Part shown: positions 16,861 through 25,047 of the stretch, in pieces | Layout of the letters: each line of letters opens with the position of its first letter | Position numbering within the stretch: the first letter of the stretch is position 1 | Origin: Finegoldia magna_J | Lineage (GTDB): Bacteria; Bacillota; Clostridia; Tissierellales; Peptoniphilaceae | Assembly: GCF_002243175.1 (NCBI RefSeq) | Contig: NZ_NDYF01000009.1 | Coordinates: forward strand, 1-64,000 | DNA: 64,000 nt | Reading direction: 5' to 3' | Translations under genes and position numbers: made by a program | The notes under the pieces: model-generated | What the model was told of the DNA's origin: nothing | The model's database searches: none | Seen by the model: the letters and a program-made list of their open reading frames with translations, nothing else

Positions 16861-19269
16861 ATGGATAGATATAATCCGAATTCAATTGAGAAAAAGTGGC
16901 AAAAATATTGGGAAGAAAACAAAACTTTCAAGACTTCTGATGACAAGTCAAAAGAAAAATTCTACGCATTAGTAGAGTTTCCTTATCCTTCTGGACAAGG
17001 ACTACACGTAGGTCATCCAAGACCATACACTGCATTGGACATCGTTTCAAGAAAAAGAAGAATGCAAGGATATAATGTTTTATATCCAATGGGTTGGGAT
17101 GCATTTGGACTTCCTACAGAAAATTTTGCTATTAAAAATAAAATAAGACCAGAAATTGTTACTGAAAACAACATCAAAAACTTCAAAAGACAAATGCAAT
17201 CAATAGGTTTTTCTTTTGATTGGGATAGAGAAATAAATACAACAGACCCAGATTATTATAAATGGACTCAATGGATTTTCATCCAAATGTTTAAAAAAGG
17301 ACTTGCTTACAAAAAGGAAATGCCAATTAACTGGTGTCCTTCATGTAAAACAGGACTTGCAAATGAAGAAGTAATTAACGGTCACTGCGAAAGATGTGGC
17401 GGAGAAGTAATCAGAAAAGTTAAGAATCAATGGATGCTTAAGATTACTGAATACGCTGATAGACTTATAGATGATTTAAAAGATGTCGATTATTTGGATA
17501 GAATAAAATCGCAACAAATCAACTGGATTGGAAGATCATACGGTGCAGAAATTAATTTTCCTATAAAAGAAGTTGACGAAAAAATTACTGTCTTTACAAC
17601 AAGAGCAGATACTATATTTGGTGCAACTTACATGGTTATTTCTGTTGATCATCCTTTGATTGAAAAGTATAGCGATCAAATTAAAAATATTGAAGAAATC
17701 AGAAGTTACAGACAAGAAGTTGCTAAGAAATCGGAATTGGAAAGAACAGATTTATCTAAAGAAAAGACAGGATATAAAATTGATGGATTAACAGCGATTA
17801 ATCCTTTGACTAACAAAGAAATTCCTGTTTATGTATCAGATTATGTATTGATGACTTATGGAACAGGTGCTATTATGGCAGTTCCTGCGCACGATGACAG
17901 AGACTATGAATTCGCTAAAAAATTCAACATTGAAATGATTCCTGTAATTGAAGGATCCGACATAGAAAATTCTGCATTCACCGAAACAAACGAAGGAAAT
18001 CTTATTAATTCTGAATTCTTAAATGGTTTGAGTGTAGACGAAGCAAAAGAAAAAATGTATGAATACATTGAAGAAAAAGAAATAGGTCACAAGAAAACAA
18101 ACTATAAATTAAGAGACTGGGTATTTTCTAGACAAAGATATTGGGGAGAACCAATTCCATTGGTTTATTGCGAACATTGTGGATGGGTTCCTTTGGAAGA
18201 AAAAGATTTACCATTAGTATTGCCTAAGGTTGATAATTATGAACCAACAGATAATGGAGAATCACCACTATCTAATATAGATGAATTTGTTCATACAAAA
18301 TGTCCAAAATGTGGTAGAGATGCTGTAAGAGAAACTGATACTATGCCACAATGGGCAGGATCTTCGTGGTATTATTTGCGATATACTGATCCACACAATG
18401 ATGAAGCGATAGCAAGTAAAGAAAATTTAGACTATTATGTTCCAGTTGATTGGTATAACGGTGGAATGGAGCACACTACACTTCACTTATTGTATTCAAG
18501 ATTTTGGCACAAATTTTTGTATGATATTGAAGTAGTTCCTACAAAAGAACCATATATGAAGAGAACTAGTCATGGAATGATTTTAGGTGATAACAACGAA
18601 AAAATGAGTAAGTCTCGTGGTAATGTAGTAAATCCGGATGATATCGTCAGAGATTTTGGTGCAGATACTTTGAGATGCTATGAAATGTTCATTGGAGATT
18701 TTGAAAAATCAGCTCCCTGGTCTGAAAATGGGGTTAAAGGTTGTAGAAAATTCTTGGATAAAGTTTGGAGAACGCAAGAATTAGTTGATGGAGATTCTAA
18801 TTTTGAAAAAATGGAAACTTTGGTTCATCAAACTATTAAAAAAGTTTCAGAAGATTATGAAAACTTGAAATTTAACACTGCAATCGCTCAACTTATGACA
18901 TTATTAAATGAATTCAACAACTTAGATAAAATTTCCGAAGAACAATTCAAGATATTCTTGATATTATTAAATCCAGTTTGTCCACATATCACAGAAGAAA
19001 TTTGGCAAAGAATGGGATATGAAGGATATGTTCACGAAGCTAGTTGGCCAGAATATGACGAGTCGAAAACTATTTTGGATGTAATAGAGCTTCCTATCCA
19101 AGTAAATGGTAAGCTAAGAGCAACTGTAGAAATATCTAGAGATGCTTCTGAAGATGAAGTTTTTGAAAAAGCTATTGCTGATGATGTTGTGGCAAAATAT
19201 CTTGAAGGCAAAAACGTAGTTAAGAAAATTTATGTTAAAGGTAGAATTTTTAATATAATTGTAAAATAA
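16861..19269 (+). CDS. leuS: Leucyl-tRNA synthetase
   Basis: 802 residues from ATG 16861, with GGAGG 5 nt upstream. An upstream extension of the frame reads through the T-box terminator and is not translated. Class I motifs are HVGH (within GLHVGHPRPY, near residue 48) and KMSKS (EKMSKSRGN, near 580). An editing CP1 domain lies between them (GTGAIMAVPAHDDRDYEFA near 340), and a C-terminal anticodon domain follows. It charges tRNA-Leu and is controlled by the leucine T-box in front; three tRNA-Leu/His genes lie 18 kb downstream. Confidence 0.97.
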   Translation: MDRYNPNSIEKKWQKYWEENKTFKTSDDKSKEKFYALVEFPYPSGQGLHVGHPRPYTALDIVSRKRRMQGYNVLYPMGWDAFGLPTENFAIKNKIRPEIVTENNIKNFKRQMQSIGFSFDWDREINTTDPDYYKWTQWIFIQMFKKGLAYKKEMPINWCPSCKTGLANEEVINGHCERCGGEVIRKVKNQWMLKITEYADRLIDDLKDVDYLDRIKSQQINWIGRSYGAEINFPIKEVDEKITVFTTRADTIFGATYMVISVDHPLIEKYSDQIKNIEEIRSYRQEVAKKSELERTDLSKEKTGYKIDGLTAINPLTNKEIPVYVSDYVLMTYGTGAIMAVPAHDDRDYEFAKKFNIEMIPVIEGSDIENSAFTETNEGNLINSEFLNGLSVDEAKEKMYEYIEEKEIGHKKTNYKLRDWVFSRQRYWGEPIPLVYCEHCGWVPLEEKDLPLVLPKVDNYEPTDNGESPLSNIDEFVHTKCPKCGRDAVRETDTMPQWAGSSWYYLRYTDPHNDEAIASKENLDYYVPVDWYNGGMEHTTLHLLYSRFWHKFLYDIEVVPTKEPYMKRTSHGMILGDNNEKMSKSRGNVVNPDDIVRDFGADTLRCYEMFIGDFEKSAPWSENGVKGCRKFLDKVWRTQELVDGDSNFEKMETLVHQTIKKVSEDYENLKFNTAIAQLMTLLNEFNNLDKISEEQFKIFLILLNPVCPHITEEIWQRMGYEGYVHEASWPEYDESKTILDVIELPIQVNGKLRATVEISRDASEDEVFEKAIADDVVAKYLEGKNVVKKIYVKGRIFNIIVK

Positions 19270-19276
19270 TTTTGGT

Positions 19277-19312
19277 AATAGTAGATTGAGTTTTCTTAAT
19301 CTACTATTATTA
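19277..19312 (+). terminator. Terminator after leuS
   Basis: An 11-bp stem AATAGTAGATT/AATCTACTATT (19277-19308) is followed by ATTATT. Confidence 0.75.
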
Positions 19313-19325
19313 TTGCAATAGGATA

Positions 19326-19362
19326 TTTACACAACTATTTTACTATGATAAAATTTATCATA
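19326..19362 (+). promoter_or_regulatory. rrf2 promoter with 19-bp palindromic operator
   Basis: TTTACA (19326-19331) and TAAAAT (19349-19354) are 17 nt apart. A perfect palindrome TATGATAAAATTTATCATA (19344-19362) covers the -10 box and start region. Position over the promoter of a regulator gene suggests autorepression by the Rrf2 protein. Confidence 0.65.
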
Positions 19363-19375
19363 AATAGGAGGGCTT

Positions 19376-19783
19376 ATGAGATTATCTACGAGAGGAAGAT
19401 ATGGACTTGCGGCTATGATATATTTAGGCAAAAAATATGGAGATAATCCAGTTAGTTTGAATGAAATATCTAAAGCCACAGGACTTAGTAATAATTATTT
19501 AGAACAACTTATAAGAGAATTGAAAAAACAAGATTTGGTGATTTCAGTCAGAGGTGTGCAAGGTGGTTATTTATTGAAAAAATCTCCAAAAGAAATTTCA
19601 GTGGCTGAAATTTTGGAGTGTTTGGAAGAATTTTTTGGAGTGACAGAATGCTCTGTAGTTCCAGGACTTTGTTCAAGAGAAGACACTTGTCCATCTAGGC
19701 TTATTTGGACTCAAATGCACGATGATATGATTAACAGCATTAAAAACGTGAGTTTGCAAGATTTAATTAGCAAAGAGAAATAG
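19376..19783 (+). CDS. Rrf2-family transcriptional regulator
   Basis: 135 residues. The winged-helix N-terminus MRLSTRGRYGLAAMIYL and the recognition segment SNNYLEQLIRELKK-x-GLV-type are classic Rrf2/IscR. Three cysteines in the C-terminal half (ECSVVPGLCSREDTC) match the cluster-binding spacing of IscR-like members, so an Fe-S sensor is likely. Many relatives sit with iscS/iscU; none is here, and the next genes are a permease and alaS. AGGAGG precedes the ATG. Confidence 0.9.
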   Translation: MRLSTRGRYGLAAMIYLGKKYGDNPVSLNEISKATGLSNNYLEQLIRELKKQDLVISVRGVQGGYLLKKSPKEISVAEILECLEEFFGVTECSVVPGLCSREDTCPSRLIWTQMHDDMINSIKNVSLQDLISKEK

Positions 19784-19785
19784 AT

Positions 19786-20973
19786 ATGCTTATTAATTCT
19801 GAATTTTTGCGAAATGCATTAATATTTATAACTATTATTTTCATGGTTTTTGGAACTTATTTTCTGATTACTGTGGGAAATAGTAAAGTAGACGAAAAAT
19901 ACAAAATTGTATTTAATTTTCATAAAATAAAAAAGACTACCATATTAATACTTATATTGCTGGGAATTGCAGCTTTATTTTCAAAATATCCAATCATATA
20001 TCATACAATTAATACTTTATTGATAGGAATAGTGCTTTCATATATTATAAATCCTTTGGTAAAATATATTGAAAAAAAGGGAGTTAAAAGGTCAATAGCT
20101 ATTTTAATCATTTACGTTATAGTAATCCTCTTGATTATTTTATTGGGGATGATTGTCGTTCCACAAACTATACAACAAATTAAAAAAATGATAATAAGCT
20201 TACCTGGCTTTATGTCGGATATTTCTGTTAAACTAAATGCTATCAACAATAAAATATTTAAAGAATATCCTAACGTCAGCAAAATTATGTCCAATGCAAT
20301 GCAAACAATTAACCAAAAGCTTGGAACTATCCAAACTTCTATACTGGACAAATTATCCCAAACTGGAGATGTTACGGGAAATATATTCAGCAATTTACTC
20401 AGAATTGTTTTAGTTCCAGTTGTAAGTTTTTATATGTTATTAGATAAAGAAAAGTGCATTGATTTTATTATGGGATTTATACCGAATGAAAATAAAGATA
20501 AATTCTTGAGTATTTGTTCTGATATGGATAAAGCTTACAGTGAATTCATTCGTGGTAGATTAATTATGGCAATTTTCGTTGGAGTATTGACTGCTATTGC
20601 ATTAATCATTATGAAAGTCGATTTTGCAATTATAATTGGAATACTTACTATGGTAGGAGATATTATTCCGTATATTGGTCCTTTTATAGCGGTTACTCCA
20701 GCCTTTATCTTGGCTTTTTTGGACAGCCCTTTAAAAGCAGTGGTTGTAGTAATTGTGTTCGTTTCTATTCAATGGGTTGAAAATAATATTTTAGCTCCTA
20801 AATTATTAGGTTCAAAAATTGGAATTAATCCATTGTTAGTAATTGTTAGTTTGATTATAGGTGGAGGAATGTTTGGAGTTGTAGGTATGATTCTTTCAGT
20901 TCCATTCGTTGCTACAGTTAAAATATTATATTTACATTTTAAAGATAAGATTAAAATGTTTTTTAAAAATTAG
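19786..20973 (+). CDS. AI-2E family transporter (PerM/YtvI-like)
   Basis: 395 residues with about eight membrane helices, including two near the N-terminus and the conserved C-terminal block GDIIPYIGPFIAVTPAFILAF followed by helices with ENN-x-LAPKLLG. The family includes E. coli TqsA, linked to autoinducer-2 export, and sodium/proton antiporters, so the substrate is open. It starts 2 nt after rrf2 and runs straight into alaS, and is therefore co-transcribed with both. Confidence 0.85.
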   Translation: MLINSEFLRNALIFITIIFMVFGTYFLITVGNSKVDEKYKIVFNFHKIKKTTILILILLGIAALFSKYPIIYHTINTLLIGIVLSYIINPLVKYIEKKGVKRSIAILIIYVIVILLIILLGMIVVPQTIQQIKKMIISLPGFMSDISVKLNAINNKIFKEYPNVSKIMSNAMQTINQKLGTIQTSILDKLSQTGDVTGNIFSNLLRIVLVPVVSFYMLLDKEKCIDFIMGFIPNENKDKFLSICSDMDKAYSEFIRGRLIMAIFVGVLTAIALIIMKVDFAIIIGILTMVGDIIPYIGPFIAVTPAFILAFLDSPLKAVVVVIVFVSIQWVENNILAPKLLGSKIGINPLLVIVSLIIGGGMFGVVGMILSVPFVATVKILYLHFKDKIKMFFKN

Positions 20974-20983
20974 TGAGGTTATA

Positions 20984-23605
20984 ATGAAAGATTACGGTTT
21001 AAATGAAATTAGAAAAAAATTCTTAGATTATTTTGGGGAAAGAGGACATCTTGTTATCAAATCATTTCCTCTTATACCACAAGATGATAAAAGTCTTTTA
21101 CTTATAAATGCTGGAATGGCACCTTTGAAAAAGTATTTTACAGGTGAGAAAAAATTAAAAAAAGACAGGGCAACATCTTCACAAAGATGTATCAGAACAG
21201 CAGATATTGACGAAGTAGGAAAGACTCAAAGGCATGGTACATTTTTTGAAATGCTCGGTAATTTCTCTTTTGGAGATTATTTTAAAAAAGAAGCCATTAC
21301 ATGGGCTTGGGACTTTTTAACAAATGAATTAGAAGTTCCAAAAGATATATTATGGATAACTGTATATGAAGAAGACGAAGAAGCCTATAATATTTGGGTA
21401 AATGAAGTAGGAGTAAGTCCAGAAAGAGTTGTTAAATTAGGAAAAGCTGATAACTTCTGGGAATTAGATCAAGGACCTTGTGGACCCTGTTCAGAAATTC
21501 ACGTAGATAGAGGATTTGAATTTGACCCTAGAGAAGATGCAAAACCAGGTGATGAGGGCGAAAGATTCTTGGAAGTATGGAATTTGGTATTCACACAATT
21601 TAACAAAACTGCTGACGGAAAATACGAAAGAATTGCTCATCCAAATATAGATACTGGTATGGGTCTTGAAAGAATTACAATGGTTTTGGAAAATGCTGAT
21701 AATATTTTTGAAATTGGACTTGTAAAAGATATAATCAAAACTATTGAAGAAATTTCAGGCGTAAAATACAAAGAAAATCATCAAAACGACGTATCAATCA
21801 GAATTATTGCTGACCACGTACGTGCCATGACATTTTTAATATATGATGGTGTTATTCCAAGCAATGAGCAAAGAGGATATGTACTAAGAAGACTTATAAG
21901 AAGAGCTTGTAGACACGGAAAATTGTTGGGAATAAACGACAGTTTTATAGAAAAAGTTATAGATTCTTGCATTAAAGTTTATGAATCTGGATATCCTGAA
22001 TTAAAAGAAGAAAGAGATAGAATTGTAAAAATAGCTAATGCTGAAGAAAAGAAATTCCAAGAAACTTTGGATTTAGGCTTGAGCATTTTAGATTCTATGT
22101 TAAAAGAAACTAATTCAGATGTATTCAGTGGAGAAAATGCATTTAAATTATATGACACTTATGGATTCCCTATAGATTTAACTAAGGAATTGGTTGGTGA
22201 AGTCAACAAAACTGTAGATGAAGATGAATTCAAAAAATTAATGGAAGAACAAAAAGAAAGAGCCAGAGGATCAAGAAATGAATCCAATATGGGTTGGTCT
22301 TCTGACAAAAAATATGGCGAAGGACTTCCTGAAACAAAATTTGATGGATATGATTCCTTAAAAGATGAAAGTGAAGTTATCGAAATCTACGGTGAAAATG
22401 ATAATAATTTAAATGCTGAAGATATGGGTATAATAGTATTAGACCGTACAACTTTCTATGGAGAAGGTGGAGGTCAAGTAGGTGATAAGGGAATTATCTA
22501 TAATGATAATTTCAAAGCTGAAGTTTACGACACGAAAAAAACTGGAAAGAAAGTATTCTTGCATTACGTAAAAGTTATCGAAGGAAGCTTAAATGTAGGC
22601 GATAAAGTTACAATCGAAGTAGATGAACTTAATAGAAGAGATATTATGAAAAATCACTCTGCTACACACTTATTGCATCAAGCATTAAAGGATGTTGTAG
22701 GAGATCACGTAAATCAAGCTGGTTCTTATGTTGATGGAGAAAGATTAAGATTTGATATAACGCATTTTGAAGCAGTTACTAAACAACAATTAGAAAAAGT
22801 TGAACAAATTGTAAATGAAAAAATAGCTCTAGGTATTCCTGTTAAAATTGATGAAATGTCATTAGAACAATCTCAATCAATTGGAGCTAGAGGTCTTTTC
22901 GAAGATAAGTATCAAGATGTTGTAAGGGTTGTTCAAATGGGAGATTATTCTAAAGAATTATGTGGAGGAACTCACGTAAGGACAACAAGTGACATTCAAA
23001 TGTTAAAAATACTTTCTGAATCAAGTGTAGCTGCAGGTGTTAGAAGAATTGAAGCAATTACTGGTCGTGCAGTTTACAAATATTTAAAAGAAAGAGATAG
23101 TTTGATTGATACTGTTAAGCATTCATTAAAGGCATCTAATGAAGATGAAATCACAAGAAGAATTGAAATGAACACTGAAGAAATTAAAGAATTGAAGAGA
23201 AAACTTAAAGATATAACAAATAAGGATTTATCTTCAAATATTGATTCAGTCATTGAGGACGCTGTAGACATTGACGGCACAAAAGTTTGTGTATTTGCGT
23301 TAAGTGGTTTGGACAATAATTCTTTTAGAGATTTTGGAGAAAATATAAAATCAAAATTAGAAGATGGTGTTGTAATACTAGCTAATTCGGATGAATCAAA
23401 AGTATCATTTATAACTTTAGTAACGGACTCAGCAGTTAAGAAAGGTGTATTTGCCGGAGATATTGTAAGAGAAGTTGCCAAAGTATGCGGTGGTAATGGC
23501 GGAGGACGTAAAGATTTTGCACAAGCTGGCGCAAAAGATAGTTCCAAAGTTGATGAAGCACTACAAAAGGGAATTGAAACAGTAAAATCAAAAATTAATG
23601 CTTAA
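20984..23605 (+). CDS. alaS: Alanyl-tRNA synthetase
   Basis: 873 residues from ATG 20984 (GTGAGG 7 nt upstream); the frame is open further up into the permease gene but that part lacks AlaS homology. A class II catalytic core (FLDYFGERGH, NAGMAPLKKYF, QRCIRTADID) is followed by the editing domain with HSATHLLH and CGGTH metal ligands and a DHHA1 C-Ala region (GGNGGGRKDFAQAG). It charges tRNA-Ala and removes misattached Ser/Gly. Confidence 0.97.
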   Translation: MKDYGLNEIRKKFLDYFGERGHLVIKSFPLIPQDDKSLLLINAGMAPLKKYFTGEKKLKKDRATSSQRCIRTADIDEVGKTQRHGTFFEMLGNFSFGDYFKKEAITWAWDFLTNELEVPKDILWITVYEEDEEAYNIWVNEVGVSPERVVKLGKADNFWELDQGPCGPCSEIHVDRGFEFDPREDAKPGDEGERFLEVWNLVFTQFNKTADGKYERIAHPNIDTGMGLERITMVLENADNIFEIGLVKDIIKTIEEISGVKYKENHQNDVSIRIIADHVRAMTFLIYDGVIPSNEQRGYVLRRLIRRACRHGKLLGINDSFIEKVIDSCIKVYESGYPELKEERDRIVKIANAEEKKFQETLDLGLSILDSMLKETNSDVFSGENAFKLYDTYGFPIDLTKELVGEVNKTVDEDEFKKLMEEQKERARGSRNESNMGWSSDKKYGEGLPETKFDGYDSLKDESEVIEIYGENDNNLNAEDMGIIVLDRTTFYGEGGGQVGDKGIIYNDNFKAEVYDTKKTGKKVFLHYVKVIEGSLNVGDKVTIEVDELNRRDIMKNHSATHLLHQALKDVVGDHVNQAGSYVDGERLRFDITHFEAVTKQQLEKVEQIVNEKIALGIPVKIDEMSLEQSQSIGARGLFEDKYQDVVRVVQMGDYSKELCGGTHVRTTSDIQMLKILSESSVAAGVRRIEAITGRAVYKYLKERDSLIDTVKHSLKASNEDEITRRIEMNTEEIKELKRKLKDITNKDLSSNIDSVIEDAVDIDGTKVCVFALSGLDNNSFRDFGENIKSKLEDGVVILANSDESKVSFITLVTDSAVKKGVFAGDIVREVAKVCGGNGGGRKDFAQAGAKDSSKVDEALQKGIETVKSKINA

Positions 23606-23617
23606 AGGAGGCAAAAA

Positions 23618-23884
23618 ATGGAAGGAAAGGATTTAAACCATACGGTTAGATTTGAGGCATCAAAACTTGAACAGAAATCAATAAAGGAAACTTTGAAGAA
23701 AGTTTACCTAGCTTTAGAGGAAAAAGGGTATGATCCTAAAAATCAAATTATTGGATATATATTATCAGGAGATCCTACTTACATTACAAGCTTTAATAAT
23801 GCGAGAAATTTGATTAGACAAATAGATCGAGATGATTTATTGGGAGAAATGTTAGAAGTTTACTTGAACGAAATAGATAAATAG
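23618..23884 (+). CDS. ireB: IreB-family regulatory phosphoprotein (UPF0297)
   Basis: 88 residues, all one domain. The N-terminal HTVRFEASK, GYDPKNQIIGYILSGDPTYITS and NARNLIRQIDRDDLL are the family signature. In Enterococcus faecalis IreB is a target of the PASTA kinase IreK and limits cephalosporin resistance; the Thr in TVRF is one of the phosphosites there and is kept here (Thr9). A PASTA kinase and phosphatase pair is encoded at 58.8-61.4 kb. Order alaS-ireB-ruvX is standard in Firmicutes. AAAGGAGG precedes the start. Confidence 0.93.
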   Translation: MEGKDLNHTVRFEASKLEQKSIKETLKKVYLALEEKGYDPKNQIIGYILSGDPTYITSFNNARNLIRQIDRDDLLGEMLEVYLNEIDK

Positions 23885-23894
23885 AGGATAATGT

Positions 23895-23918
23895 AGAGCT
23901 GTTACTTGTAACAGCTCT
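23895..23918 (+). other. Perfect intercistronic hairpin between ireB and ruvX
   Basis: AGAGCTGTTAC (23895-23905) pairs perfectly with GTAACAGCTCT (23908-23918). No T-run follows on either strand, so it is not a standard terminator. It could be an RNA-processing or stability element or a protein-binding site. Confidence 0.75.
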
Positions 23919-23936
23919 CAAAATATGTAAATAATT

Positions 23937-24350
23937 ATGGAAAGATATATTGGACTTGATGTGGGAGATAGAACTATCGGTATCGCGATAAGTGATCCAT
24001 TTTTATTGACTGCCCAATCATTGATGACTATTAAGAGAAAAAGCAAGATTGAAGATATAGAAATCATAAATGATATAATCAAAGAAAAAGAAGTCAGTAA
24101 AATTATAGTAGGACTACCTAAAAACATGAATAATACTATTGGCCCTCAAGCTAAAAAAGTTAAAACATTTGTAAAAGAACTAAGAAAACACACTGATTTG
24201 GACATAGAATATGTTGACGAGAGACTAACAACTGTCAGTGCTACAAGAGTATTGATAGAACAAAATGTATCAAGAAAAAAAAGGAAAGATGTAATTGATA
24301 GTGTTGCAGCTACTTATATTCTGCAAACTTATTTGGATATGGGAAGATGA
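23937..24350 (+). CDS. ruvX: RuvX/YqgF family nuclease
   Basis: 137 residues, RNase H-like fold. ERYIGLDVGDRTIGIAISDP (two parts: YIGLDVGDRTIG, IAISDP), IVGLPKNMNNTIG, YVDERLTT and DVIDSVAAT are the family motifs; the acidic residues in GLDVG, DERL and DVID form the active site. Proposed roles are Holliday-junction resolution and 16S rRNA 5'-end maturation. No good Shine-Dalgarno is visible. It overlaps the next gene by 4 nt. Confidence 0.93.
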   Translation: MERYIGLDVGDRTIGIAISDPFLLTAQSLMTIKRKSKIEDIEIINDIIKEKEVSKIIVGLPKNMNNTIGPQAKKVKTFVKELRKHTDLDIEYVDERLTTVSATRVLIEQNVSRKKRKDVIDSVAATYILQTYLDMGR

Positions 24351-24595
24351 TTATGGAAACTATAAAATTATACGATGAAAACAACAATGAAAAAGAATTT
24401 AAAATAATCAATACATTTGGTATGGACGATGATAATTATTGCGTATTAGAAGATGTATCAAATGGTGAGAATGTTATTTTGAAATATATTGAAAATGATG
24501 AACAAGTTGAATTTATTGGGTTAGAAAACGAACAAGAATTAAACGATGCTATCGAAATATACGAAGATCTAATGAATTCACAAAAGGAGCAATAA
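24347..24595 (+). CDS. DUF1292 family protein (YrzB-like)
   Basis: 82 acidic residues. The segments IKLYDENNNEKEFKIINTF, NYCVLEDV and NDAIEIYEDLM match the DUF1292 family commonly found after ruvX in Firmicutes. Function is unknown. An alternative start is ATG 24353, two codons downstream. It overlaps ruvX by 4 nt and the fur-like gene by one base. Confidence 0.85.
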   Translation: MIMETIKLYDENNNEKEFKIINTFGMDDDNYCVLEDVSNGENVILKYIENDEQVEFIGLENEQELNDAIEIYEDLMNSQKEQ

Positions 24596-25047
24596 TGAAC
24601 ATAGAAACATTGAAAACTAGGCTAATTAATGCCGGATACAAAGTTACTAAGCAAAGAGAAGTAATTTTTGAAGCATTGTTAGAAAATATGGATTCACACC
24701 TATCTCCGGAAGAATTGAACGAAATAGTAAGCAAAAAAGATCCGGAAATTGGTATAGCTACGGTTTATAGAACTTTATTAATTTTTGAAGAACTTAACTT
24801 GGTTTACAAGTTAGATTTTGATGATAAAAGATATAGATATGAATTGGTTGATGAGGATGAAGACCATCACCATCACCATATAATATGTACAAATTGTGGT
24901 AAAGTTGACGAAGTGAAATACGATTTATTGGAAGATATCGAAAAGCAAATCAGCAAGGATTACAACTTCGATATCCAAAATCACGATTTAAAGTTTTATG
25001 GGATATGTTCTGATTGCCAAGAAAAAATTAAAAATGAGGAGAAATAA
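24595..25047 (+). CDS. Fur/PerR-family metal-dependent regulator
   Basis: 150 residues. A winged-helix domain (about 1-80, with GIATVYRTLLIFEELNLV) is followed by a dimerisation domain holding a histidine cluster (DHHHHHIIC) and two zinc CxxC pairs, CTNC and CSDC. Fur, PerR and Zur cannot be told apart by eye. A PerR-type box at the ahpC promoter 14 kb away makes PerR attractive. It is unusual to find it embedded between ruvX and RNase J, but it follows the common clostridial order. AAAGGAG precedes the ATG. Confidence 0.93.
   Translation: MNIETLKTRLINAGYKVTKQREVIFEALLENMDSHLSPEELNEIVSKKDPEIGIATVYRTLLIFEELNLVYKLDFDDKRYRYELVDEDEDHHHHHIICTNCGKVDEVKYDLLEDIEKQISKDYNFDIQNHDLKFYGICSDCQEKIKNEEK

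Noticed and set aside
23074..23547. 157-codon open frame antisense to alaS
   Set aside because: Mirrors the conserved C-terminal part of AlaS; no ribosome site.
23895..23918. Reading the ireB-ruvX hairpin as a terminator
   Set aside because: No T-run follows on either strand, and ruvX needs transcription from upstream because no promoter is seen in the gap.
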